From Litorimonas taeanensis (lineage in GTDB: Bacteria; Pseudomonadota; Alphaproteobacteria; Caulobacterales; Maricaulaceae): a DNA stretch of 64,000 nucleotides. Each line of letters opens with the position of its first letter. The first letter of the stretch is position 1. The stretch lies in NCBI RefSeq assembly GCF_003634015.1, contig NZ_RBII01000002.1, positions 647,597 through 711,596 on the forward strand, in the 5' to 3' direction. Positions 1 to 8,370 of the stretch are shown piece by piece. The position numbers were made by a program, and so were the translations under genes. The notes under the pieces were generated by a model that worked only from the letters and a program-made list of their open reading frames with translations, was not told the origin of the DNA and did not search any database.

Positions 1-250
1 CCGGCATTATTATCCCATAAGCCAATGGGAAGGCCGCAAATAAACCACCGCCGCCAAGAACAAGCCATGTTTCATTACCATCCCATACCGGAGCGACAGT
101 ATTCATCAAAAGGTCTCTATCTTTCTCCTTTGGAAAAAACGGATAAAGAACGCCGAGACCAAGATCAAAACCATCTAAAACAACATATATGAATACGGCT
201 AACGCCAGAAGAAACGCCCAAGAATTCGCCAACCAAACACTTACATCCAT
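1..250 (-). CDS. cydB: Cytochrome bd-type quinol oxidase subunit II (N-terminal part)
   Basis: Partial gene: it starts at 250 and runs off the left edge, so only about 83 residues are visible. Subunit II pairs with CydA in the inner membrane to form the bd-type oxidase, which oxidises quinol and reduces O2 to water without pumping protons. The visible part begins MDVSVWLANSWAFLLALAVF, a first membrane helix. It is followed by the family hallmarks DGFDLGLG and PVWDGNETWLVLGGGGLF. It lies 3 bp downstream of cydA on the same strand, so the two are surely co-transcribed. The rest of the gene is outside the window. Confidence 0.95.
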   Translation of the reverse strand, partial: MDVSVWLANSWAFLLALAVFIYVVLDGFDLGLGVLYPFFPKEKDRDLLMNTVAPVWDGNETWLVLGGGGLFAAFPLAYGIIMP

Positions 251-253
251 GGC

Positions 254-1711
254 TTATTCCTTCTCTTTTTGAATTGAGGAAATCATTTCTGAGTGGTGAG
301 ATTGCGTTTGTTGTGCGGGGGTTGTCCCTGCTGTCCGAATAGGGCCTTCTTCAGCATTCATACCCATATCATTTATTTTGGGTGGTTTTGACATTAGTCG
401 TAAGATGTAGAAAACGCCTGCGCCAAAAACGAAGAAATACACAATTATAAAAGCCAAAAGAGACGCTCCAACAGCAGGGGCATCTAAGGGACTTGCTGAA
501 TGTTCAGTCCTTAATAATTTCCAGATCGTATAAGGCTGACGTCCAACCTCTGTTGTTATCCACCCCGCCAAAACAGCGACTAATCCAGAGGGCCCCATCA
601 AAAGCATAAAACGATGTAAGAACTTATGGTCGTATAAGGCTCCTCTAAATCGAGCCCATAAACCAACTATAGCGGCCCCTAACATTAAAAACCCTATACC
701 TACCATAATTCGGAAAGACCAAAACACAATGGCTACAGGCGGTTGTTCATCATCAGGGATAGTATCCAGACCAGCCATTGGTGCATTAAGATCATGTTTT
801 AAGATTAATGAGGACAGTTTTGGTATGCCGACCGCATATTTTAATGTCTGCTCTTCATCATCAGGTATACCAAACAGATACAGTGGAGCGCCCTCTGGAT
901 GGCTTTCGTAATGCCCTTCCATCGCCATAACTTTTTGCGGTTGGTATTCAAGCGTGTTTAATCCGTGCAAATCACCTAAAAATATTTGCAAAGGCGCTGT
1001 AATGGCTATCATCCACATCGCCATAGAAAACATCGTCCTAACCCCTTTATTATCAGAACGTCCTTTTAATAAGTGCCATGCCCCAACTCCGCCGACGATA
1101 AAGGCTGTCGTTAAATAAGCCGCCGTCAAGGTATGCGCTAATCGATAGGGAAAACTGGGCGTAAAAATAACCTTCATCCAATCCACGGGGATATACTGAC
1201 CATTTTCAGCAAGGACATATCCGTCTGGTGTGTGCATCCAGCTATTTACTGATAAAATCCAAGTGGCTGATATAGCTGTGCCAAAAGCCACCATTGAACA
1301 GGCAAACATATGTAATTTAGGACCTACTCGGTCTCTGCCAAATAACATTATGCCTAAAAACCCAGCTTCAAGGAAAAAGGCGGTTAACACTTCATAGGCC
1401 ATAAGTGGCCCAATAACTGGTCCTGCAATATCAGAAAAAATAGACCAATTTGTACCAAATTGATAGGACATTGTGATGCCAGAGACGACGCCCATAGCAA
1501 ATGTAATCGCGAATATTTTTACCCAGAAATTAAAAAGCTGCAGATAAGCCTTATCCTTAGTTTTCAGGTAACTCCCGTTCAAAACAGCCAGATAGCTTGC
1601 CAAGCCAATTGTAAAGGCTGGAAAAATAAAATGGAATGCAATCGTAAAGGCAAATTGAATACGTGCTAATAGAATTGCATCGAAATTTTCAAACATAATC
1701 ATCCCAGACAT
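254..1711 (-). CDS. cydA: Cytochrome bd-type quinol oxidase subunit I, cyanide-insensitive (CIO) type
   Basis: A 485-residue multi-helix membrane protein. It carries the haem and quinol sites of a bd-type terminal oxidase. The N-terminus (FDAILLARIQFAFTIAFHFIF) has the conserved His of the first helix region. The quinol-loop motif GDLHGLNTLEYQPQKVMAMEG is present, followed by a short Q-loop. The short loop and overall length (shorter than E. coli CydA, about 522) suit the CIO/CioA branch, which is typically less cyanide-sensitive; that last point is inferred from family knowledge. cydB follows 3 bp downstream. The C-terminal tail is short, polar and cytoplasmic. No FNR-type box was evident in the roughly 100 bp upstream. 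Confidence 0.95.
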   Translation of the reverse strand: MSGMIMFENFDAILLARIQFAFTIAFHFIFPAFTIGLASYLAVLNGSYLKTKDKAYLQLFNFWVKIFAITFAMGVVSGITMSYQFGTNWSIFSDIAGPVIGPLMAYEVLTAFFLEAGFLGIMLFGRDRVGPKLHMFACSMVAFGTAISATWILSVNSWMHTPDGYVLAENGQYIPVDWMKVIFTPSFPYRLAHTLTAAYLTTAFIVGGVGAWHLLKGRSDNKGVRTMFSMAMWMIAITAPLQIFLGDLHGLNTLEYQPQKVMAMEGHYESHPEGAPLYLFGIPDDEEQTLKYAVGIPKLSSLILKHDLNAPMAGLDTIPDDEQPPVAIVFWSFRIMVGIGFLMLGAAIVGLWARFRGALYDHKFLHRFMLLMGPSGLVAVLAGWITTEVGRQPYTIWKLLRTEHSASPLDAPAVGASLLAFIIVYFFVFGAGVFYILRLMSKPPKINDMGMNAEEGPIRTAGTTPAQQTQSHHSEMISSIQKEKE

Positions 1712-1810
1712 ATTAAACTATAAGCTTTATATCTGAGGGTTACAGTATCCACTTAAATACTATCTGAAATATGGTAATAAGCCGCATCCCCTGCGACAAA
1801 TTCGTCATGT

Positions 1811-2248
1811 TTAAAAGGGCTTCACAATAACCAAAATTACAATAATTAAGGTTGCAAGAGCTGGTATTTCGTTGATGCGCCGAAAGAATTTCTCAGATTT
1901 TGGTCTTCCCCCCTCTAAAAACGCTTTTCGGGTTTTAGCAAGAAATCCGTGATACCCCATTAAACCAAAAACAAAGAGCAACTTCACAGGCAGCCATAAA
2001 GATTGCGTATAAAGAGAGGCTTGGGTCGCAATAAGAGTTAAGCCTAATAGAAAGGCCGCTATCATAGCGGGATTCATAATTATTCGAAGAAGCTTTGCTT
2101 CAGCCTCTTCCATTTTAGCTTCAAGTTCTCCGCCTTTTTCAGCAACGGAATGATAAACAAATAAGCGCGGTAAATAGAGAAGCCCCGCCATCCAAAATAT
2201 GACAGCGCTTAAATGAAAAGCCTTCAACCACAAATATAAATCAAACAT
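1811..2248 (-). CDS. hemJ: Protoporphyrinogen IX oxidase HemJ (UPF0093/CopD-like membrane protein)
   Basis: A 145-residue membrane protein of the HemJ family, which oxidises protoporphyrinogen IX to protoporphyrin IX late in haem synthesis. The N-terminal segment AFHLSAVIFWMAGLLYLPRL contains the conserved His and the WMAGLxYLPR stretch. About four hydrophobic helices follow. I chose the ATG at 2248 (MFDLYLWLKAFHL); a longer reading to 2293 adds 15 residues lying entirely inside hemE. With this start it overlaps the hemE 3' end by 8 bp, which suggests translational coupling. The neighbour hemE acts earlier in the same pathway. Confidence 0.88.
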   Translation of the reverse strand: MFDLYLWLKAFHLSAVIFWMAGLLYLPRLFVYHSVAEKGGELEAKMEEAEAKLLRIIMNPAMIAAFLLGLTLIATQASLYTQSLWLPVKLLFVFGLMGYHGFLAKTRKAFLEGGRPKSEKFFRRINEIPALATLIIVILVIVKPF

Positions 2249-3278
2249 AATGTGCCTCTTTGCCACGAATATGATTGACCACAGCTTGAACATTCTCGAT
2301 TTTCACATCGGGTGTAACGCCATGACCTAAATTGAAAATATGAGGTCCATTTTTTCCGTCTTCCAAAACTTGGTCTACTGCTTTGCGTAATACGTTTCCG
2401 CCTATACGTAATGCCAATGGATCTAAATTCCCTTGAATAGGCATATTCTCCGGTATTGCACAGCGGAAATCATCAATCGGCATTTGGGTACCTGCCGCAA
2501 TGGCTGTAATTCCAGTTTCATGCGCATAGCGTATAGAATTTAATCCAGCGCCTCTCGGAAAGCCTATGATGGGTACAGTCACACCTGCCTTCCTTACACG
2601 TTTAATAATGTCTTGAGTGGGGTAAAGTACAAGACGATCAAATTGCTGCGGAGATAAGCCTTCGGCCCAACTTTCAAATATCTTTAAGACATCTGCCCCC
2701 GCTTTGGCTTGACCTATCAAATACTCTGCACTTGATTCCACCAGAGCTTCAAGCAGGTCTGACATGGCCTCTGGGTTTTCATAGGCAAATCGCTTTGCCT
2801 CTTCTTTTGATGGGGTACCTTTACCTTCAATCATATAAGTCGCCACAGTCCAAGGACCCCCGCAAAAACCAATCAAGGCTTTATCTTTGGCGAGTTTTGC
2901 GCGAACTTTAGATACAGTTTTATAGACTGATGCAATACGGTCTGCCGCGCCGTGTGTCTTTAAACGCGATATATCCATGGGCGTGATAGGATCAAGCACA
3001 GGTCCTGTGCCTTTTACGAAACGGACATCTCTGCCTAGACCGATAGGAATAAGTAATATGTCTGCAAACAGAATGGCTGCATCCATATCATATCTATCTA
3101 CTGGTTGCAGTGTTACCTCTGCCGCTTTGTCTGGTGAAAAGCAAAAGTCTATAAAATCAGCCGCTGTTGCACGTATTTTTAAATATTCAGGTAAATGACG
3201 ACCAGCTTGCCTCATGAACCATATTGGCGGCGTAGTACTCTTTTTACCTTGAAGGGTTTCTAAGATTTTAGACGTCAT
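2241..3278 (-). CDS. hemE: Uroporphyrinogen decarboxylase
   Basis: A 345-residue cytoplasmic enzyme that decarboxylates the four acetate side chains of uroporphyrinogen III to give coproporphyrinogen III. Both family signatures are visible: PIWFMRQAGRHLPEY near residue 20 and IGFCGGPWTVATYMIEGKGT near residue 140. Length is normal for HemE. It is followed by hemJ with an 8-bp overlap. In Caulobacter the chromosomal origin lies directly upstream of hemE, and here the upstream gap (3279-3747) has origin-like features. The gene is transcribed away from that gap. Confidence 0.97.
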   Translation of the reverse strand: MTSKILETLQGKKSTTPPIWFMRQAGRHLPEYLKIRATAADFIDFCFSPDKAAEVTLQPVDRYDMDAAILFADILLIPIGLGRDVRFVKGTGPVLDPITPMDISRLKTHGAADRIASVYKTVSKVRAKLAKDKALIGFCGGPWTVATYMIEGKGTPSKEEAKRFAYENPEAMSDLLEALVESSAEYLIGQAKAGADVLKIFESWAEGLSPQQFDRLVLYPTQDIIKRVRKAGVTVPIIGFPRGAGLNSIRYAHETGITAIAAGTQMPIDDFRCAIPENMPIQGNLDPLALRIGGNVLRKAVDQVLEDGKNGPHIFNLGHGVTPDVKIENVQAVVNHIRGKEAHYV

Positions 3279-3747
3279 GGGTTATTTCTCGTTCTTCCCC
3301 GAACTTATCCGAAGCTTTCAAATCCTCTCTTATATTTTTTAAAAAAGAAGTGATAGTCGTAGAAGCCTGTATATGTGGACAGCCTTAACCTTTGAGTAAC
3401 CTTTCTTAATAGTCACAGGAGAAGTCGGTATAACTCACAGAGGATAATTTTGTATGTGTATAACTATAATTATGGGGATATGTTGAGAAAGTTGCAATAT
3501 AGTTGAATAAGTTTTGAGGATAAAAATCTTAGAAAATTAGAATAATAAGTTATCCCCAGGATTCAAAGTATTAAGATTATTAGTTTTTAACGCGGGGTAA
3601 ATCTAGGGATTTGCTATAAATAGCTCTCTTAACTCACAGACTTTGTTATTTTAGGTCGTGAGATGTGGATAGGCACAGTTTTTCACTGTGTCTTAATCAT
3701 AACGTAGTTCTCATTGTAGTTTTGCAGCCTTCTGGCTAAGAGAGCCT
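3279..3747. other. Putative chromosomal replication origin (oriC) between divergent hemE and the PPDK-regulator gene
   Basis: A 469-bp gene-free gap with divergent flanking genes. DnaA-box-like 9-mers (consensus TTATCCACA or its complement TGTGGATAA) are at 3305-3313 (TTATCCGAA), 3374-3382 (TGTGGACAG), 3550-3558 (TTATCCCCA) and 3664-3672 (TGTGGATAG). The last two differ from consensus by one base. A strongly AT-rich core spans about 3440-3600. The direct repeat TAACTCACAGA occurs at 3431-3441 and 3630-3640. CtrA-like spacing is present at 3385-3399 (TTAA-N7-GTAA), with a further TTAA at 3406. A GANTC site is at 3560-3564. In Caulobacter the origin sits in this same hemE/RP001-homologue gap. 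Calling it oriC is inference from motif content plus synteny. Confidence 0.8.
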
Positions 3748-4587
3748 ATGACAACGTCTTCACGTAATATTGCCATTTATTTTCATGTGCATTTGGTATC
3801 AGATTCAACGGGGGAAACCTTAGTAGGTTTGATGAAGGCCTCAACAGCGCAATTTCGAAATGCAACTGCGTTGGAACATATCCATGCTTTGGTTCGTAGT
3901 GAGGCACAGTTAGAGCAAACTCTGCAGTCCATCGAGAATAAGCCAGGCGTTGTCCTGTACACTTTGGTGAACCCTGACCGCCGAAGACGCCTCGAAGAGT
4001 TTTGCCGCCTTCACAAAATTCCCGCTGTATCCATTTTGGATCCTACTTTGGCTATGTTGGGCCGTTATTTGGGCGCGTCTATAATATCAGAGGTGGGCGC
4101 TCAAAGAAATTTGGATGCAGAATATTATAACCGCATAGAGGCGCTTGATTATGCAATGGCGCATGATGATGGACAGTCAGTTCAAGGTTTAGAAGAGGCT
4201 GACATTATATTATTAGGGGTTAGCCGTACCTCGAAAACGCCGACTTGTATTTATTTGGCAAATCGAGGCTATAAAGCAGGGAATATACCGCTTGTACCCG
4301 GGGCACCTCTACCAGTTATTTTAGAGCAGTTTCCAAAACCATTTATTGTCGGCTTGGTTGCTGCCCCAGATAGAATTGTACAAATACGTGAACAGAGACT
4401 TATGGGGTTAAAGCAAACAGGACAAACGGATTATATTGATCAAGACCGCGTAAGAGATGAAATGCGGCAGGCGAAACGTATGTTTTTAAAGAAGGGGTAT
4501 AAAGTCGTTGACGTGACTCGTAAGTCTATCGAAGAAACCGCGGCTCAAATCATAAATCTCTATAAGGCCCATAATGAGCATAACTAA
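3748..4587 (+). CDS. Bifunctional kinase/pyrophosphorylase regulating PPDK or PEP synthase (DUF299)
   Basis: A 279-residue cytoplasmic protein of the DUF299 family. Members phosphorylate and dephosphorylate an active-site-neighbouring Thr of pyruvate phosphate dikinase or PEP synthase. The N-terminal HLVSDSTGET and the P-loop-like GVSRTSKTP (about residues 157-165) are the diagnostic elements. A C-terminal DVTRKSIEETA segment also fits the family. It is the first rightward gene after the putative origin, the position of the Rickettsia RP001 homologue beside the Caulobacter origin. Its 3' end overlaps maf by 14 bp. Whether the target is PPDK or PEP synthase cannot be told from the window. Confidence 0.93.
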   Translation: MTTSSRNIAIYFHVHLVSDSTGETLVGLMKASTAQFRNATALEHIHALVRSEAQLEQTLQSIENKPGVVLYTLVNPDRRRRLEEFCRLHKIPAVSILDPTLAMLGRYLGASIISEVGAQRNLDAEYYNRIEALDYAMAHDDGQSVQGLEEADIILLGVSRTSKTPTCIYLANRGYKAGNIPLVPGAPLPVILEQFPKPFIVGLVAAPDRIVQIREQRLMGLKQTGQTDYIDQDRVRDEMRQAKRMFLKKGYKVVDVTRKSIEETAAQIINLYKAHNEHN

Positions 4588-5197
4588 TCATGTGATATCG
4601 ACGAACGCACGGATCATATTGGCGAGCGGCTCTTCTATTCGTGCCGATATTCTTAGGGGTGCAGGTTTGAATTATGAAGTCATATCAAAACCTGTGGATG
4701 AGGCGGCAATAAAGGCTGCAATGTTATCGGAAGGGTCTCGTTTAAGGGATATTGCAGATGCCCTAGCAGAAGCAAAGGCTCTTCGCGTCAGTCGACAAGA
4801 GAGTGGGTTTGTCATCGGCGCGGACCAGATAATGGTTATGGATGGGCAATTATTTGATAAACCACCAACGATAGATGCCGCTCGGCAGAGATTAAAAGAA
4901 ATGCGCGGTAAAACGCATAAGTTAATGGGCGCCGTTGTGGTTTGTGAAAATGGTGTGGCTATTTGGCGTCATTTGGCAGTGACAAAATTAACAGTGCGTG
5001 ATTTTTCGGACGAGTTTCTAGAGACTTATATTAATCTTGAAGGTGAAGCTCTCACAAAGTCTGTAGGGGCTTACCGTTTTGAAGGCCCAGGCGCGCAATT
5101 ATTCTCTCATGTTGAAGGAGATTTCTTCTCAATTTTAGGGTTACCATTATTGCCTTTGCTTGAGTATTTTCGAACCCGGGGAGTTATCCCGTCATGA
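4574..5197 (+). CDS. maf: Maf-like nucleoside triphosphate pyrophosphatase
   Basis: A 207-residue protein of the Maf/HAM1-fold family, which hydrolyses non-canonical or specific NTPs to NMP and pyrophosphate. Visible motifs are the N-terminal ILASGSSIRADIL (usually SxSPRR in this loop, here SGSSIRAD), GADQIMVMDGQLFDKP with the catalytic acidic residue, and GAYRFEGPGAQLF near the C-terminus. The ATG at 4574 lies inside the previous gene and the stop overlaps aroE by 4 bp, so the gene sits in a translationally coupled run. Maf next to aroE and coaE is a common alphaproteobacterial arrangement. Confidence 0.9.
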   Translation: MSITNHVISTNARIILASGSSIRADILRGAGLNYEVISKPVDEAAIKAAMLSEGSRLRDIADALAEAKALRVSRQESGFVIGADQIMVMDGQLFDKPPTIDAARQRLKEMRGKTHKLMGAVVVCENGVAIWRHLAVTKLTVRDFSDEFLETYINLEGEALTKSVGAYRFEGPGAQLFSHVEGDFFSILGLPLLPLLEYFRTRGVIPS

Positions 5198-6057
5198 GTA
5201 ATGATGTGACTTTACTGCCAAAACTCGCGGGGGTTTGTGGATGGCCAATTCATCATTCTCTGTCACCCGTGATTCATAATTACTGGCTTAAAGAATCTGG
5301 CTTATCAGGTGCTTATATTCCTTTTGTGGTGAGACCAGATGAAGCCAAACGTGCGTTTCAAAGTTTGAAACAAACCTCTATCTCTGGCGTTAATGTGACC
5401 TTACCTCTCAAAAGAGAGGCATTTTTGGCAGCAGATGAATGTACGCCGGAAGCGAAGAAGCTTGGCGTAGCCAATTGTCTTTATAAACGGGATGGTAAGT
5501 TAATTGGGCACAACACAGATTTAGAGGGGTTTACTCGCCCCTTGCTCAAACATTTTGATGCAAAGAGATTAGCCCATAGTTCTGTATTATTGGTTGGAGC
5601 CGGAGGCGCGGCTAAGGCCGTTATAGGTGCGTTATTATCATTAAATGTACCTGAGATTCGTGTTGTGAACCGAACCGATGAGAAAGCCGAAAAACTTGTT
5701 GAGTCTTTAAATTTACCGAGTGTCGTTTTTACGCCTTGGTCAGACAAACAAAACTATGTCGTTCCCTCTGATATTCTTGTTAATGCGACATCTGCAGGCA
5801 TGGCTGGATACCCTGCCTTAGACATTTCACTTACTGGTATGAACAAAGACTCGCTTGTTTACGATTTAATCTACACGCCCCGTGTCACTCCGCTTTTAAA
5901 AGATGCCCAAAAACAAGGTTGTAAAACACTTGGAGGGCTGGAAATGTTGATTGCTCAAGCGCGCCCAAGTTTTCGGTTGTTCTTTGGTGAAACGGCGTCT
6001 CCAGACTCTGACCCAAGCGAGGTTTTATACTCTGCACTAAAGTCAGGAATTAGATGA
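5194..6057 (+). CDS. aroE: Shikimate dehydrogenase
   Basis: A 287-residue NADP-dependent enzyme reducing 3-dehydroshikimate to shikimate in aromatic amino-acid synthesis. Substrate-binding residues are seen in WPIHHSLSPVIHN (about 17-29) and NVTLPLKREAF (catalytic Lys). GHNTDLEGF carries the conserved Asn and Asp. The dinucleotide loop is VLLVGAGGAAKAV, followed by VNRTDEKAE, a basic NADP-type pocket. It overlaps maf and coaE by 4 bp each (ATGA), which indicates one operon. Confidence 0.96.
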   Translation: MSNDVTLLPKLAGVCGWPIHHSLSPVIHNYWLKESGLSGAYIPFVVRPDEAKRAFQSLKQTSISGVNVTLPLKREAFLAADECTPEAKKLGVANCLYKRDGKLIGHNTDLEGFTRPLLKHFDAKRLAHSSVLLVGAGGAAKAVIGALLSLNVPEIRVVNRTDEKAEKLVESLNLPSVVFTPWSDKQNYVVPSDILVNATSAGMAGYPALDISLTGMNKDSLVYDLIYTPRVTPLLKDAQKQGCKTLGGLEMLIAQARPSFRLFFGETASPDSDPSEVLYSALKSGIR

Positions 6058-6671
6058 GCAATAAATCAACTTTGATTCTTGGCCTTACTGGTTCTATTGG
6101 TATGGGAAAAACGACAACGGCCCAGATGTTTGCCGATGAAGGTTGTCCCGTTTTTGACGCTGATAAAGCGGTTCATTCCCTGTATGCCAAAGGTGGAAAA
6201 GCTGTAGATCTTATACGGGCTGTTTTTCCTGACGCCGTTAAAGATGGTTCTATTGATAGGTCTGTTTTAGGGCAATATATGCGGGACGATCCGCTAAATT
6301 TAAAAGTCTTAGAGAGCTTTATACACCCCTGGGTTGGCGCGTTGAGGCAAGAGTTTCTTGAGGCAGCTATTAAGAATAATGCAGAAATTGTTGTCTTTGA
6401 TGTTCCCCTTCTTTTTGAAACAGGTGGTGATCAGTATGTTGATTATACGCTCGTTGTTTCAGCGCCTGAGTCTATACAAAGGCAACGTGTTATGGCGCGT
6501 CCGGGTATGAATGAAGACCTGTTTAAACAACTTCTTTCTCGGCAAATGCCTGATGTAGAGAAAAGGAAAAGAGCGGATTTCATCCTATCCACAGCACAGG
6601 ACCTTTCCGAAACTAGGAAACAAGTGCAAGCTCTTTTGAAAAAGCTGAGGACTCAGCTAGTTAAAGCATGA
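6054..6671 (+). CDS. coaE: Dephospho-CoA kinase
   Basis: A 205-residue P-loop kinase catalysing the last step of coenzyme A synthesis, phosphorylation of the 3' hydroxyl of dephospho-CoA. The Walker A loop GLTGSIGMGKTTT is near residue 10. The FDADKAVH acidic motif and VVFDVPLLFETG are in place, with a short lid region after VMARPGM. Length is normal. It starts within the aroE stop (ATGA overlap) and ends 14 bp before dnaQ. Confidence 0.95.
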   Translation: MSNKSTLILGLTGSIGMGKTTTAQMFADEGCPVFDADKAVHSLYAKGGKAVDLIRAVFPDAVKDGSIDRSVLGQYMRDDPLNLKVLESFIHPWVGALRQEFLEAAIKNNAEIVVFDVPLLFETGGDQYVDYTLVVSAPESIQRQRVMARPGMNEDLFKQLLSRQMPDVEKRKRADFILSTAQDLSETRKQVQALLKKLRTQLVKA

Positions 6672-6685
6672 TTTAGGATAGCTTC

Positions 6686-7405
6686 ATGTCAGGCAAACGC
6701 GAAATTGTTTTTGATACGGAAACAACAGGATTTGACGCTAAGGGTGCAGACCGCATTACCGAAATTGGCTGTATTGAGATTATTGATCTTTTGCCGACTG
6801 GTGAGCAATTTCACACATATTTAGATCCTGAAAGAGATGTCCCAGATAAGGTTGTAGAAATTACAGGTCTGACCACCGAGTTTTTGCGTGGGAAGGCTAA
6901 GTTTAAAGAGCAAGCTCAAGCTTTTCTTGATTTTGTTGGGCAGGACACTTTGGTTGCTCATAATGCGAGGTTTGATGAAGGCTTCATCAATGCCGAGCTT
7001 GTAAGGGCGGGTTATGACCCCATTCCAAGTTCTCAGTTTAAAGATACTTTGGCGATGGCTAATGCGCAGTTTCCTGGTTCGCCAGCATCATTAGACGCGT
7101 TATGTCGCCGTTTTGATATTTCTTTGTCGTCACGGGATAAACATGGCGCCATTGTTGACTCAGAACTTTTGGCGGCGGTGTATCTTGAGTTGAATGGCGG
7201 CCGAGCACGTCTTTTAGGGTTAGACGGTGAAAAGGCAAAACCGCATAACCCTTATCGTAATGCCAGTGCTTCAATGGCGCGGCAACGACCTACAGCTTTA
7301 CCGTCAAGCCTTACCGAAGCCGAAAGGCTGGCGCATAAAGAATTTATCGCAAGTCTTGGCGAGGATATGATTTGGCAGAAATACTGGTCCCGGCAGGGCC
7401 AATAG
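6686..7405 (+). CDS. dnaQ: DNA polymerase III epsilon subunit (proofreading 3'-5' exonuclease)
   Basis: A 239-residue DEDDh exonuclease that edits errors of the replicative polymerase. Exo I is VFDTETTGFD near residue 9. Exo II is HNARFDEGFINAEL near 95. Exo III is RDKHGAIVDSELLAAVY with the H-x5-D pair. The C-terminal tail after about residue 185 would bind the alpha subunit. A GGATAG stretch before the ATG could act as ribosome-binding site. It is the last gene of the maf-aroE-coaE run. In many alphaproteobacteria secB is adjacent here; in this window it is not. Confidence 0.95.
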   Translation: MSGKREIVFDTETTGFDAKGADRITEIGCIEIIDLLPTGEQFHTYLDPERDVPDKVVEITGLTTEFLRGKAKFKEQAQAFLDFVGQDTLVAHNARFDEGFINAELVRAGYDPIPSSQFKDTLAMANAQFPGSPASLDALCRRFDISLSSRDKHGAIVDSELLAAVYLELNGGRARLLGLDGEKAKPHNPYRNASASMARQRPTALPSSLTEAERLAHKEFIASLGEDMIWQKYWSRQGQ

Positions 7406-7415
7406 GGACTAATAT

Positions 7416-8315
7416 TTACTTCTCTGCTAGACAGGTCGCATAAGCCTGTTGATCATATTCCCCTATAATTGCGGGATAATCCGTTGGCCAATCGGATACA
7501 AGAAAAACGCTTTGCGCCGCTTTTTCAGAAATATTATCTTCTTTACTAACGAGGCCAATATAACCCGCCATATCCGTTTTTCCCATTTGTGATGTTATAT
7601 TTCGTCCCATCCATAGAAGCGTTGTTTTTGGGTTGAGACCCTGTCCTTTGTCTTCTCCAGGAGCTGAAATTAACATCTCAGGAGCTAAGGCTTGCAACTC
7701 TTTTGCACGCTCTTGGGTATAAGCAATGAGCACAACTTGTCCTGCCATATCACGTTCTCGTATTAGGCGAAGAACGTCATCAGTTTTTGCGCTAGATTTA
7801 AAATCCACTTCTAAGAAAATTTTGTCCTTAGCAAGATCGAGAACGGTTGAGAGAAGGGGCGGCCTTTCAGACGAAAGTGTTCCCGCATAACTTTTTAGAA
7901 GATAGGTTTCTGCCGTGTCCCATGTCGTGCTGGCTAATGGGCCTTTCCCTGTACTTTTTCTGTCCCATACACCGTCATGATAGAGGATTTGCTCGCCGCT
8001 TTTGAGGCCTGCTACATCAATTTCGGCGATTAATGTTCCGGCTTCAATAAGTAGGTTGAGGCCTTGCAAGCTGTTTTCTGGAATATCCCAAGCGCGCGAT
8101 GTGCCGCGATGGGCTGCAATGAGAGTATTATTGTTTGGAAGACAAGATAAAACATCTATCAAATCATATTTAAGAAGGTTAAGCGGCGCTTCCGATACAG
8201 GAGTTACTGTGTTTGTTTGAGCCTCATTTTTTTGTTCAGCAGCTTGGTTTTGGCAGGCTATAAGTGCCAATGCTGTGAATGAACCAAGAGCGAGATGGGT
8301 AAGCGTACGTAACAT
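7416..8315 (-). CDS. Glycerophosphodiester phosphodiesterase-like lipoprotein
   Basis: About 299 residues with a lipoprotein signal (MLRTLTHLALGSFTALALIAC, Cys at about 21). It is followed by a polar linker and a GDPD-type TIM barrel. Catalytic elements of that family are visible: LIAAHRG near 69, PENSLQ, AEIDVA and LYHDGVWDRKSTG. Such enzymes hydrolyse glycerophosphodiesters to glycerol-3-phosphate and an alcohol. The barrel is somewhat short and divergent, so substrate is uncertain. I chose the ATG at 8315 because it yields a clean lipobox; a longer reading to 8372 would overlap mnmE. It is divergent from mnmE and convergent with dnaQ. Confidence 0.82.
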   Translation of the reverse strand: MLRTLTHLALGSFTALALIACQNQAAEQKNEAQTNTVTPVSEAPLNLLKYDLIDVLSCLPNNNTLIAAHRGTSRAWDIPENSLQGLNLLIEAGTLIAEIDVAGLKSGEQILYHDGVWDRKSTGKGPLASTTWDTAETYLLKSYAGTLSSERPPLLSTVLDLAKDKIFLEVDFKSSAKTDDVLRLIRERDMAGQVVLIAYTQERAKELQALAPEMLISAPGEDKGQGLNPKTTLLWMGRNITSQMGKTDMAGYIGLVSKEDNISEKAAQSVFLVSDWPTDYPAIIGEYDQQAYATCLAEK

Positions 8316-8370
8316 TTCTAGCAATCCTTTATCTTTGCGCGGTCTGCAGTTTGGCTTTATAGCCGCATAC

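Noticed and set aside
8275-8370. 32-codon upstream extension of mnmE
   Set aside because: It overlaps the opposite-strand lipoprotein signal sequence and the family N-terminus matches the ATG at 8371.
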